NCBI GenBank assembly: GCA_022575985.1
Contig: JAKSXM010000272.1
Coordinates: 7,006,001-7,070,000, forward strand
Reading direction: 5' to 3'
DNA length: 64,000 nt
Source: Anagrus nilaparvatae
Taxonomy: Eukaryota; Arthropoda; Insecta; Hymenoptera; Mymaridae
Shown one piece after another: positions 1 through 12,566 of the stretch (position 1 is its first letter; every line of letters begins with the position of its first letter). A program made the translations under genes and the position numbers. Below the pieces are notes generated by a model, which was given only the letters and a program-made list of their open reading frames with translations, did not search any database and was not told where the DNA came from.

Positions 1-2061
1 GCTTTAACTTGTTATGGATATAACTCACCAGGGTTCTTCTCAATCGTTATTTGCATCTGCTAAGTGATAAGTAAACCCTCGACTTTATACCAATACGTAA
101 GATAATGTGTCTTTGTACGAGTGACAAATAAATCGCTAAACTTTAACAACTTATAAATCTATACTTAACTTTTTCTTAAAAAAGTTAAACAAGCTTTTGC
201 TAATAACGACTAAAGGAGAAAAAATTGTATCTCTCGAGCTAAAAATAATAAATTAAAAAGATTAACCCTAATATTTGACACGAGTCTTTAAACGTCTCTT
301 TTTGTAAAACAGTGTGACGGAAAATCCAAATGAAATATGGAAGAATAAAAAAATGCATAAAGAAATTTTGTCTTAAATATAGAAACTCGTTTGAATTTTG
401 CTTTGTTCGATCGGGAAAGAGTCAAGAGCTTGAGACATAAATGAATAAAAGGCCATCCGCAAAAAAAATGAAGTTTTTAGTGTATAGGGGATTTACGAAT
501 GTGACATACACTAAACCATATGTGCATTGAAATATATAGGAAAGAGAGACAAAATGCTTATAAGATTAACCTCCCACCGTGATATTATTAAAAGACAAAG
601 TGCATTGATGTAAGTACATGAGCTTGCGAATAAAAAAACTACGAAATTTCTTTTATTTTAAAGTTATTGTTTTTTATTTTTCTTTTTCTCAGTTTTATCG
701 AATAAGAATAAATTACTTCTTGGAAAATTTTCTTTTATTTAATAAAAAATGCATTAGCAATTCGTTGAATTACTTAAAAAAACTTTTACTTAAATAATTC
801 AATTTTATTTTATTTCTTTTTTTATCAGTGTAATTTTTAATTGCAATTTTTAATTTACTTAAATAAAACATATTTTTAGATACTGAACATAAAACAATGT
901 AATAAATTTAAAAGTACTCCTATAAAATAAATAACATTTTTTTTTTGCTGTAAGAATAGGTTATAAATACTTAAATATTTTTTTTTCGCTCCCTTAAAGA
1001 AATATATATATATATATAACCCAGCAAGTGACCAGATTAAAAAAAAAAAAATATTTTTAGAAAATTAGTATAGAGGGAGGGTGGTTTTAATACTTACCCT
1101 GAGGTTATAATACAAGCTAAACGAGATTAATTCACTAGTATAAAAAAGATAACAAAGAACAATTTTTCCTTTAATATTAAACGACCCTATGCTATTCGAT
1201 TTAAAAATATATACGAAGGTATGGAGTATTTACTTTCTTCGTTTATAGCAGTAGGTACTTACTTCTTTTTTTTTTTGGACAAATTCATATTTTACTATTA
1301 AAAATAATAATAATAATTTCTGAAATCCCCCTATAAATATTAAGTATTTTTCATCTTAAAATAATACGCAAAAATTTTTTTTATCTTAAATATTATTGTT
1401 GTTCTGGCAATTAGTCATTCGACGAAATCTTTGGATATTGTATTCGCCGAAGAAACAAAATCTATGTTAACGACGAATTTACTCATGTATATTTTCATGT
1501 TATTTATTTTAAGCAGATAATTTGGGAAAAATTATAGTCACTTGACGATATTTCTTTTCTTTTTATTATTTTACATTTTTTAACATCTTTATAATTTTCA
1601 TGCAAAACTTAAATTTATTTTTTCAAAATTTTTAAATTTTTATTCATAATTATAACAATTTGAAGAAATGTTTGTTTAGCCTTAATATTTATTTGAATAT
1701 TTTATCCTGATAATATTTTGTACTGTTTTAATTTCTTTATATGGATTATTGAGTAGCTGGCATACCATTGATACTAGTTGGATGCATACTTTTGTATCAA
1801 TTTAAGAACCAAATTATGAAGGCACTGCATAACCCGACATAACCCTTAAAATTTTCGTAATTCTCTACACATGGGTATTTTTAAATGTAATGTAAATAAA
1901 ACTATAATGCTATCAGAAAATTTTATTCCAAAATGACATAATATTTAAAAAAATAATTAAAAATTTATATAAGTATTAATTTGGAAAAACAAAAATTTTT
2001 TTTAAAAAACTAGATTCTTCAAACTTACTTTGAAATTTGTTTATTAATGATATTTAATGAT
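1..2061. other. AT-rich non-coding DNA
   Basis: No ORF, splice-flanked exon or structured repeat was recognised. The stretch holds many A and T homopolymers and a short (AT)n tract at about 1002-1018. A T-rich run ending TTTTCAG at 2062-2068 resembles a splice acceptor just before the protein relic that follows. Confidence 0.6.
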
Positions 2062-2082
2062 TTTTCAGCTTCCGTGGTTTGA

Positions 2083-3421
2083 ATGAATGTTATTGAAGAT
2101 TCTGTTTTAGATGAAGAAGATGTCTTTAACCATTCAGATCTAGATGGAAATCATATGGACATTGATGAATCATCGGAAAATGAAGGCATGAGTGCGGATG
2201 AACATAGTTACGATGCAGATTCTGATAGCAATGAAGCTTCTCTGTCACGAGGTAATCAACCAGTGAAACTGTGGGACCATAAGAAACTAAACGACATAAC
2301 AAGAATATTGAGATTACCAAAAAATATGGCTGAATATCTTGCATCAGAGCTCATACACGATGGGCATTTAACTGCAAATACTTGTGTTACTGTATTTTGA
2401 GACCGAGAGAAAGAGTCCCGTCTATTTTTCAAAAAGGATGATTCTCTTGTTTATTATACAGATGTTAATGGTCTCATCAATAGTTTTGAACTAAACATCT
2501 ACAAGAGTGAGGAATGGAGACTATTTATTGATTCCTTGGCCAGCAGCTTAAAAGCAGTCTTATTACACAATACGAATGAATTAGCCTCAGTTCCGATAGC
2601 CTTCACAAAAACCATGCCAGAAGACTATGAATCACAGATAATAGTGATTGAAAAAATTAAATTTAATGACCATAATTGACAAATTTGTGGAAATCTAAAG
2701 GTTTTGGACATATTGTTGGGACTACAGAAAGGAATCACGAAACATCCCTGGTTTTTGTGTCTATAGAAAAGTCGAGCTCGTGAAAAACACTGCAAAAATG
2801 CGAAATGGCCTGCAAGAAGAACTATCGCTCCTGGTTCACCAAATATTCTTAATGAACCTCTTGTACCACATGATAAAGTCTTCCTACCTGCACTACATAT
2901 AAAGCTCGGATTAATGACGCAATACGTAAAGGCACTGAATAAAGAAGGGGACTGCATTTAAGTACATTTAAAATAAGTTTCCAAAAAATCAGAAGCCAAA
3001 CTAAAGGAGAGAATATTTAATGGACCACAAATTCGAAAACTTATTCGAGACCCGGAATTTGGCAAATCAATGACAGCTCTGGAGAAGAATGTCTGGTTGA
3101 GCTTCAAGAGTGTAGTCGAAAACTGGGAAATAACAAAAGTGTAGATTACAAGGGTAAAATTTAAAAAATTCTAAACAACTACCAGAAGCTCGGGTGTTAA
3201 ATGAGCTTAAAACTACACTACTTCCTTGAGTCGCATGTTGATTATTTCCCGGAAAATTTAGGCGACTACAGCGAAGAACAGGGAGTGAGATTCCATCAGG
3301 ATATTAAGCTGATGGAAAACCGCTATCAAGGTAGATGGGACGTGAATATGTTGGCTGAATATTGCTAAAATTTGAAAGAAATTTACCAGAGGTAAAATGG
3401 GACAGAAAAGGAGGATTCTAA
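2083..3421 (+). pseudogene. Relic of an arthropod multicopy protein family, probably transposon-associated
   Basis: This is a decayed copy of a protein family that I recognise from many arthropod genomes as 'uncharacterized' multicopy proteins; its biochemical role is unknown to me. One frame runs from an acidic, Ser/Asp/Glu-rich N-terminus (residues 1-60) through a stretch reading KLWDHKKLNDITRILRLPK, then EEWRLFIDSLASSLKAVLLH, HPWFLC, a segment with LHIKLGLM, and GPQIRKLIRDPEFGKSM. A later frame carries HVDYFPENLGDYSEEQG, RFHQDI and MENRYQGRW, which match the family's C-terminal half in order. In-frame stops lie at 2398, 2677, 2764, 2959, 2974 and 3142. The frame shifts between about 3142 and 3177 and again near 3370. 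Several stops fit CGA-to-TGA or TGG-to-TGA/TAG changes. A splice-acceptor-like TTTTCAG precedes it at 2062-2068. It is not functional. The family assignment is from memory and needs a protein search. Confidence 0.8.
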
Positions 3422-4690
3422 CAAGATCATTTAGGGTTAAGAGAGTCCGCTATCATAGCAGGCAATAAACGCTGCTAGCGAGATACGACCAAATTCAAAC
3501 TAATCAACCACCATAATATATGGTGAAATGTGGAGAAGAATCACAAAAAAATAGTACTCCAAACGTAACAGAAAAATTAAAAAATTAACAGAAACAATTT
3601 CAAACATAGGAATCGATATGCATATCAATTTTTCACCGAAAGTCAATTTTACCCCACTCCACCCCTTGTGGGGGATGGTTAGGGGAAATCCTAGATGTTT
3701 GGAAATTTTCTAAGGCTATATTCGGTTTCAACACCTCAAAAAACATAGGAATACATGCGTCTCATTTCTGATTCGCACCAAAAATTTGTTTTTGTTGACC
3801 TGTGTTACTTTTATACTGTTTGTTTTTTTGAAAGTACCTATATTTAATTGTCAATACCTTATATTTATTATGAACTTGGATTGATGATATACTACTTCTA
3901 CCAATTTTCGTTAAATTAAAGATAATAATCTGTTTATATAAGCAGAAAAATTAGTCGCCTGGTAATTAAAAAATAAAAAAAAATTGTAAGATTTAAAATA
4001 TATTTATTGCATTTTATAAAACTAAATACATTTATTATGTTGCAAGATTCTGCAAGCTTTCCATAAATGTTTACTTTTTCTAGTTTCAAAACACCAGAAA
4101 CTCAATAGCATTGCAAAAAACGTCGATTAAAGATAAAAAATAATCTCGAGTCCAATAATTAACTGTAAAATGTCACAGCCTATTTAAATAAAATAAGCCT
4201 AATATATAAATTGAAGAAAAAATATCATTAAAAATTAATCATTTAGATAAATCTGATGACGATATATAAGTATTTTGAAATAAACTCTAAATACAATGTA
4301 ATTCGAAATTAAACTAATGAACATTTTCTTAATATAGAAAATCTTTCGAGTACAAAAATAATTTTAAAAGCGTATATTTCAACATTAGATAAAATATATA
4401 GTGAAATTAATTAAATTTGTTTAATTCCAAGAATAATCGAAAATCGATGGAGAAAATCTCTTTGATGACATATAAATATAAGTATCTCTTTTAGATTTAG
4501 AACGATATAGTATAAAGTTGGCCAAAAATACCCGGAAGATATATTATATACTTTTTTAAGAGATATTCGACTCTGATTTAGTCCAATTAATCAGAAAATT
4601 TACAAAACGCCTACTAAGAGAGATATTTCGATGAAAAACTATTAATAGCCTCGATCAATTTTTTTTTTTCTTTAATTCATTTTTTGTCCG
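3422..4690. other. AT-rich DNA, possible tail of the relic element
   Basis: The first 400 bases hold a more complex block at about 3600-3790, with a small palindromic core ATCGATATGCATATCAAT at 3612-3629 and a CCCC/GGGG-rich patch near 3652-3685. It may be the untranslated tail of the element that carried the preceding relic, but no matching second end was found. The rest is featureless. Confidence 0.35.
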
Positions 4691-4722
4691 AGAAAATGCA
4701 AGCGTAGCGTAGGAGCATTTCT
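4691..4722 (+). repeat. Small hairpin with a GCGTAGC loop
   Basis: Outer stem AAATGC/GCATTT closes over GCGTAGC at 4702-4708. GCGNAGC DNA sequences are known to form unusually stable mini-hairpins with a three-base GNA loop. The same loop type occurs in both hairpins at 19.24-19.41 kb. The GC content stands out from the surrounding AT-rich DNA. Confidence 0.5.
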
Positions 4723-7700
4723 AAAACGCGAAGAGAAGAAAACTTGCGGACAGATTGAAAAAGCCATTATTTAATTCACGCTAGATAATAGTTGTTGTTG
4801 GTGGAAAAATCATCATAGCAATATAATTCTGGGAATAGCTTGTCAAAAACAGTGCCAATGCAACGAGAAAACCTATAACTTATTTCACGTATCGTTTCAT
4901 ATGATACATTCGATCCAATAATACACAGACAAAAATCAAAACCGCAACGAAATTCATAAACATTAAAATTCATTTATCTTTTTTCCTCCCTCTCAAATGA
5001 TATTTTAAATTTTCTCTCTGATCTTTCTTTTCTCTTTTATAAAGTGCCGCATATAATATGAATACGATTCGATTTAGACGATTAAATGTCTTTTTGAGAC
5101 TGTATTATATTTGTGCGGGTGTATCATGCATAAATAAATAGTAAATAAATTGATGTGCACTTTATTTTCGCGCCTTCTTCAACAGAGAGGGGAATATGTG
5201 AAAATTATATTATTAATTTTATAAGACTGAGACATTGCTATCTAAGCGAGACTGGATCAAAGAAATTTTTAGGATTATGCCGCGTCATAGTGTCTGACAG
5301 CTGTTTCCTCCTGCAATTTTCATATTACAATATACGCATTTAATATCTCGTATAAAATATTAGTTTTTGATATTTATGATTCATTTTATCTTTAATTTTA
5401 CTCTCTAATGCAGCAATATACTTCTCAGAATTTAGCCTTTTTTATTTTTCAATTTTCTCAATACAAACCTTTTATAAAAAATTTTTTTATCTGAAAATCA
5501 CTCTCAAAAAAAACCTCAAACGTAGAGTTGGGGAAAAACGATACGCCCATTCTATATCCCCATATATTTATATTTGTAAAATCGATAACACAGACAAATT
5601 AAAATTATGAAAATTTTTCAGGTAAGCCGAAACAATGTTGGAATATCTAAGCTTCAAAATTATCCGTAATTAAAAAATTTATATATGAAGATCTGCATAT
5701 ACAGATACGGAAAATGGTATGTAATTTTTACCGTTTTTGCACAAATCTGCTCAAACATGAATTTCTTACATCCAAAATTGGTAAAAATGCACATTTTTAT
5801 AAAACCATGGATTTTAATCTAAATTCTTATAAATAATTAGGACCTAAATTGAAATAATTTAACAAAGACTCTACTTATAATGACGATATTTTTGGGAATC
5901 TTATTGTTAGCTTTAAACAATGTTTCATCTTTGAAAAATGTTTAACTTTGGTACAGATAACTAAATTTTCTTTAAAAATATGGTTAAATATAAATTGGAT
6001 GAAACTTGATAAGCCTAAAAATTTAAATTAAAAATTTTTAACAAGTCAGATGTTCCATTTTCATTTAAGTTATCTTTTTTTACATCATACTTATATTTTA
6101 TTATGTTGATTCGACGTTTCCCGTGTAATGCATCAGTATAATTAACTATAGCAGAACTGTATCTCGCAAGTGAAATGCATTTTCAATACTATATAAGTAA
6201 GGTGGCAAAGACTGTTTATTGTATTGAATTATAAATATTAAAGCTTGTGCGTGACAAAATTTTATTTTATTTACGCAATAGATTATCTATTTGTTTAAAA
6301 ATTTGTTTTTTAGAATAAATCATTTCCATTCATTATTATATTATAATAAGATATTTCAGTGACGGTTGGTTTTTTGACGATTTCAATATCAATTTTATCG
6401 GTGTAATGAATTACATTTTTAAGAGCCAATAGCGTTAAATGAAAATGAGTTTTTATTGCTGTTTTTTATTTAAAAATTAAATATAAATTTTATTTGAAAT
6501 TACTACGCACTAATTCACACTAAGCACACGAATTTCGGAATTCTCTGATAGTTAATATGGCACAGTAAAACGAATAACAACAAAAAAATAATAAGTTAAA
6601 TTCATCGATAAATCCATGTTAAATACATCCAAATTGATCTATTCTTAGTTAATTGTACTTTTTTCTCAAGCGAGTTTTGAAAAACTGATTTGAAAATCAA
6701 TTTTTCAAATAAATAGAAGAAAACTATTAGAATTCAATTAATCATTAACAATTTTTAACTAAATTTTTCGTTTTTGCATTAAAATTTCAAGAATATGACA
6801 AAAACTTATAAATTTCAACTTTTAAGTAAATTCAACAGAAACTTTTTTAAACAACTTTTTTTTTAAATGCTTTTCCAACATATTTAATTTCAGGTATCAG
6901 CATTTCACTGCGATTCTCATTTTTTTAGGGTTTACTAACATTTATTCGGAAAAAATTCTTGTCAGAAATTCTGATAAAAGATCAACAGAAAAAACCAAAA
7001 ATGAGAATTTTTAAGTTTTTATTGTATTTTAATTAAAATATTTGACTCAATTGAATTAAATTTTTGTACTTTTTTTTAGAGTTTTAAAATTATTACAGTT
7101 AAAGTTATGCCTCAAATGAAATAAAGTCTTGAATTTAAAAAACAACCTAGCAATTTAAAAAAAATTTTAGAATTCAGACTGTTTGCCTAAAATGAGTACA
7201 AGCAAAGTATAATTAAATAAATATTACAGTAAGAAATATAACATTATTAGTATGACAAAAAAATTATAAATTTAAATAATAAAAATAAATTTTTTTTCAA
7301 TTCGACGTTATCAATAAATATGGGGAGATAAAAATAAAATAGTAGTAATAGATCCATAGTACATAAAAGTTAGAAAAGAATATAAATTGCTGGTATAATA
7401 TAAATAAAATTATAGTTAAAATAAACGAGAGTAAACTAATGATACAATTATAGCCATATAATATAATATGTTTATAAAAAGTTTGATGTGGCGAGTCAAA
7501 TGACTTTTGCTTTTTCAAACGATCGTACACATAACTCGAATACCACTTTAGCTTTACAACAACATATTTACGTTCATTAATCTATGAGTTTTAAAATCAA
7601 AGGACTTTAATTGGTCACATATTTTCAAAGGAAAATTTTTATTTTCGATATATAAATAGAAGGCGACATAAATTATATTCCAAAAAAAGAATATTTCCCT

Positions 7701-9181
7701 TTATCCGTACATTATTGAATTTTAAATTGTCAACTCGACTCAAGACTCAAGAACTCTTGACGACATCGTGGAGCCACCTGTCTACAGTACAACATGTCAT
7801 TAACTATTAATGTACACTGGTAATTATCTTCCAAAGAATACATCTAATTGACTCGGAAATAAACTCGCACTGCTATTTTTATAATATTTTTAAATACGTA
7901 CTTCTTTTCCCTTCGTTTTATATTGAAGTAAATAGAATTAAATTTCGAGTTATTTGAAGAAAATAGTTTACGAATCATTTAATTTTTCATAGCAAAAATA
8001 CACTGTATTTCAGAATATAAGGATGTTCTTTATGCAGTTATAAAACTTAATTGAATACACCCGCGTATAACACGTCAAGTCTCAGCAGATTAGACTCGGA
8101 TCATGGACTTTTTGTCTGAGATCTGAGAACGTTATTTTATAAAATCTATTTTTGTCGATTTTATATTATGTTTTTCTATATATTTCTTCTTATTATTTTC
8201 ATCGCGCTGACCAGTCACCAGACATGTATCTTTTTACATAACAAAAATTTTTTAAAGCTTCAAGGTAAGTTTTGTTATTAACAAATTTAAAAATTAGCCA
8301 ATGAAAGCCTTAAAATATTAAAGAGAATAAAATATGTTTTTAATAAATAGAAAGGAAAAGAAAAAATATTTCCATAAGAACAACGTTTTGATCATTATTT
8401 TAATATTTCTAAAAGTCTCTACCCTCTTTGGAAAATACCAAAAGAATTTCAATCAAAAGTATTATAATATACATTCAGAAATTAAAGATACATTTTAAAG
8501 ATTGCTTTTTCCACTACTCTTTTATGTATAAGTGCAATAAAAGGACGAGTCGGTACTATATTTTATATAGAAATTTCTATCTCCATTTTATTTTTTAAAA
8601 AACTTAAGATGCATCGAGGATACATTAAGCTTCTTCCGATTTAAAATCCTTACAATTTCTTATACCAGAAAAAGGAATTCAACAATAGAAAGAGATATAA
8701 ATAAAAGAGAGAAATCGAGTAAAATAATGGCTTAGATACCACAAACTTATATTATAGAGAAAGGGATTTACTTTTACATCGGCATTGCAAGCTCGCAAGC
8801 TCTTTTTTCTACTTTCTTTTTTCTTTTTTTGTTTCCTGGGACCGATAACTCTTTTTAGACAAACGGCTCTCTTGCACATACATTTATTCTTCCTTCGTCA
8901 AAGAACACGAACGAGATAAAGCCAAATTTATAAAAGTGCATTAACCAAAACTTTTATAGAAGGAGAACATTTCAAAAGCTTTTTCAATTTTTAACCTTTC
9001 TTTTTTATCTTTAACTTTTTTTATATTAATTGACTCGTTTGTATTTTAATATCCTCAATAATACTATAAATTGTGTAACAATTGCGGTAAAATCTGTATT
9101 TGTTAGAGAAAAAAATTGGCAAACTTATTCTTCAAATTTTCAAAAAACCCAATTAAACTTCACTATCAGATTACTCTGCTT
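4723..9181. other. AT-rich non-coding DNA
   Basis: No gene or strong repeat was seen. Short open frames here (for example at 4776-4973 and 7297-7530, both minus) are rich in Phe, Ile, Tyr, Lys and Asn, as expected by chance at this base composition. Poly-A and poly-T runs are frequent. Confidence 0.55.
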
Positions 9182-10035
9182 GAAAGGCTATTGCTGGTTA
9201 AGCATAATTATTTGGTTCCTGGAATCAAACCTATCCTAAGTTGTAGCATCCGAAAAATTGTCAAAGAACACACTGAATTCCGTTGGAATTATATTTCTAT
9301 GTCACAACAGGCCCCACAAAAACCTAAGAAAACCCCCAAAAAGCAGTCATTTATAGGATTTATTTAATAAAACTTAAAAAATTAACTCTTCTCAAGAAAA
9401 AATTTTTTTTAGGCTGTTAGGACCTCTTTAAGATCCTGAAATAGAATTTTGAATATTTCGAAAATCGGTTTTTTGAGCATAAAAAAATATACACTATACG
9501 TAAAGCGCGGATAAACGGAGGTAACATTGGGACGATTGGGATTGCAAAAAATCAAAGTTTTATGTCAGTTAAAAAAGCACAGGTAAACGACGGAAGCAGA
9601 TTTTGGATTTCCGGATATTAGAAAATGGTTCCCCCTCCAGAAGATTTTCTAATAAATTAAAAAATGTTGCTTTTCACCCAAACAGGGCTGCAACAAAAAA
9701 GTTTAAGAATCGTATATTTTTTATACTCAAAAAACCGTTTTTCGAAAAATTTTAAATTGTATTTCAGAATCTTAAAGAGGCCCCAAATGCTCAAAAAAAT
9801 CTTAAAAAGTGATGCTATTTTTAGTTTCCCAGCCAATATTCAGAGTATTATCTGTTCATGAGGCGAAAAAATTAAATAATGCCTAAAGAAAACGTTTTTT
9901 ATGACTTTTTTGGGTTCTTAGGGGTCTATCGTGCCATGACCTAGAGATATAATTCCAAAGGAAATCAGTGAGTTTTTTGAAAACTTTTTGGATGCGGGGT
10001 CAAATCACTATGCTTATCCGGCAATAGCCTTTTAA
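9182..10035. mobile_element. Foldback element of about 850 bp, non-autonomous
   Basis: The two ends are inverted copies: AAAGGCTATTGCTGGTTAAG from 9182, against the complement of the right end, AAAGGCTATTGCCGGATAAG, ending near 10035. Further inverted matches continue inward. One starts around GGAATTATAT (about 9286 against about 9950). Another is an 80-base block (9411-9495 against 9705-9790) containing CGGTTTTTTGAG. The left arm has an extra 30-40 bases relative to the right. No transposase is encoded; the open frame at 9116-9367 merely crosses the left arm. Flanking target duplications were not found, so the exact ends and superfamily are open. Confidence 0.7.
9500..9665 (+). repeat. Dispersed repeat shared with 14.69-14.76 kb
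   Basis: The centre of the foldback contains GCGCGGATAAACGG near 9506 and later TTAGAAAATGGTTCC near 9619. At 14.69-14.76 kb the same order appears as GCGCGGGTAAACGG and TAAGAAAATGGTTCC. The two are related but diverged, so they look like old copies of one family. Confidence 0.45.
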
Positions 10036-11750
10036 ACGTAGATAAAAAATATTCTGTAAAAATTAATGCTTAAAAATTTAATCAAAGCAACCTGTCAGTG
10101 TATTTATATTTTTTATCTAAAATTTTAATTGACCTCTGCAACAAAACTTCCAATAAAAACTGTGAACAAGAATCTGGGTATTTGAAAGTTACTAAAAGTC
10201 ATATAAAATCAGCGTTCCAGATCACGAGAATATTAAAAGTTTAAAAGTATATTAACAACCACAATGTAATACGAGATAATTAATAATTGCGTAAGTATCA
10301 AAAGTTATAAAATAAATGAAGTTTCTTGGTCAAATAGATTATTATATAAGGCTTAATTTTCAGAGAATTGATTTGATTCAGTTATTAATAATTCCCTTCG
10401 TAATATTACTATAACCAGTTTATTTCCGGTATACAAAGTTTATAAAGTTGACGCTAATAGCGTGACGAAGAGAAGCTCTCTTCGCACCGTCGGAAATTGT
10501 CAGTTATATTATTATTTTATTAAGTCCCTTAAGAAATTTATTTACCTGTCAATCATCGATTAATATTTTATTATCGTTTTATAAAAGCTCACCCGGAATC
10601 TAATATAGTCGTATTAGCCAAGTTTTGCGATCAAAGCGCATTTAATAAAAATATTTTCAGACTGAATCACAGTTTCCTATTTTTAAAATCAATAAATATT
10701 AAATTTTATTTTCATTACAACAAGACAAAGAGGATTAAAATTAAAACTTCCGTTTTATATACTTTATTTTAAGATGCTAAAGTTGCTGTTGAATAATTTA
10801 ATAGAAATTTATGAACATTTTATTCAAAAACCCGTGTAATTTTAAAATTTTTCTCTACTTAATAAATGTGTACAGTTGACGCGACGTATGACTATTAAAT
10901 CATAAAATTTTTATTATTGACTTAAAAATATGTTTTGAAACAAAATTTTATCATTTTAAATGTCATAACTAAAGTTAAGTTTTCTCAAAATTTAAAGAAT
11001 AAATTTATTATAAGAATTATAAGTAGTTAGCGATACGCTTAAAAATTATTTAAAAATTAAAAGTTTTCAGTTTATAAATCATATTATTATTATTGTAATT
11101 ATAGAATTTTTATTATAAGTGATGATTGAAAATAGTTAAGCATGTAATATAACGAGAGAAAATTCTTATGTGCACACAAATGTCATAGAAATTATTATTT
11201 TATATCTATAAACATTAACATTTTATGTCGTGTATAATATGCTAAGATAATTAAATTTTATTATTCTCAGGAAAAATTTTAACTCGAAATTCTTATAAAT
11301 TTTCAAAAGTATTTTGTACTTTTTATTCATTTTTTTCTTTTTTTTTTTTAATTATGCTAGCTATAATATTAAATTATTTATGTATTAAAATGGCAGATTT
11401 TATTGCTCAATTATATGGGTTATTAATATCAATTTTAACTTGACTTTAAATTTTTAGAATAATATTTTGTACAACGATTTCCAATATAATCAAAAATCTA
11501 AAAAAAGTCGTCTGCTCAAGTATCCACTGATAAAAATTTACGTTACCTTGAAAAGAATTACTTAATACATAATTATCAAAATCTTCTAAGTCAGTTAATT
11601 GGGGCAGACTTTCTTTTTTCAATTTTCGACTAAAAATCCGTTAGTTCCTCGGTTTTTACCCCTTAATATCGAAAGTTAAATACTGACCCAGGATGATAAA
11701 GGTGCTTTTTTAGATGTTTTAAGCTACGATTTTTAATTATACCACCTAAT
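10036..11750. other. AT-rich non-coding DNA with two small hairpins
   Basis: Two adjacent hairpins stand out: ACGCTAATAGCGT at 10451-10463 and CGAAGAGAAGCTCTCTTCG at 10466-10484. Nothing else is recognisable. Confidence 0.5.
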
Positions 11751-11768
11751 CCTAATCTGGAGATTAGG
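11751..11768. repeat. 18-bp hairpin CCTAATCT/AGATTAGG
   Basis: Eight-base perfect arms are separated by two bases, in a locally GC-richer patch just upstream of the inverted-repeat element at 11.9 kb. Its role is unknown; it could be an element terminus or chance. Confidence 0.45.
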
Positions 11769-11892
11769 AGGAAAAACTTCCGCAATTGAAAAACCGGATG
11801 CTTCACTTACACTTAACGTTGTACTCAAACCTACTCCTAGGATAAGCTAAACCAAAACGGTTCGATGGGGATCCAGCCCCCCTCCGTACAGT

Positions 11893-12366
11893 GTGTCGAT
11901 TTAATAAAAAATCTACTGACTTCGTAGAATTATAAACTAATCCATTTGTTTTTTTAAAGCTTTCGAATATTACCCTACTCTAATGGAAACCGGCTACTTT
12001 TTCAAATCTTTAAAAAATAAACTAATTCTTTATACTATATGAAAAAATTTTATCTAACAGGGTTACCTAGTTTAATTGTAAGGGACTATCTATATATTAC
12101 GTAAGATATTTTTTTGTATTTCCCCCCCTCCGCCACCCTTTGAAAGATAAAATAAGATTTTCACCTACTCCCCTACCCCCTTTATAAGATATTACTAATA
12201 TTTTATCTGTATTTTTTTTTAAACAAGTCATTTCCTAAAAATCTTGTTTTTGAAAACTACAAACTGTTTCCATAGTCAAAGAATAAATGTTTCGGAAAAG
12301 TAGCAGGTTCCTATAAGATGCATAATAATTTACGAAGTCAGCAGATTTTTGATTTAGTCGGTGTAA
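11893..12366. mobile_element. Inverted-repeat element of about 470 bp
   Basis: Inverted termini share about 27 bases around AAAAATCTACTGACTTCGTA on the left; the right end reads TACGAAGTCAGCAGATTTTT near 12333-12352. The arms diverge inward. The centre contains GGGACTATCTATATATTACG at 12088-12107 and two C-rich stretches, a combination I associate with dispersed insect repeats. No ORF and no clear target duplication were seen. Confidence 0.5.
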
Positions 12367-12527
12367 TGTGCTACGTGGAGATTTGAGAGCAAAGCTCGCT
12401 GAAATAAAAAACAGGGTTCTCCGTTTACTCCCTAATAGTGTACCTGCAACTACTACCAGTGTAATGTAGACTAAAGGGGATCGAATTTTAACATAGAAGT
12501 ATCATTTTGAAAAGGTCTATCTGGACA

Positions 12528-12566
12528 GGGGGGGGTAAAAAATGACGTTTTCGTGGGGGGGGGGGG
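12528..12566 (+). repeat. Poly-G tracts
   Basis: Runs of eight G (12528-12535) and twelve G (12555-12566) flank GTAAAAAATGACG-like sequence. They are strongly atypical for this AT-rich region. They resemble the G-rich interior of the MITE at 23.6 kb and may be a fragment of a related repeat. Confidence 0.5.

Noticed and set aside
2625..2957. 110-codon minus-strand frame
   Set aside because: It is the antisense shadow of the protein relic on the plus strand.
9116..9367. 83-codon frame with a basic C-terminus
   Set aside because: It starts in the flank and runs into the left arm of the foldback element; no domain was seen.
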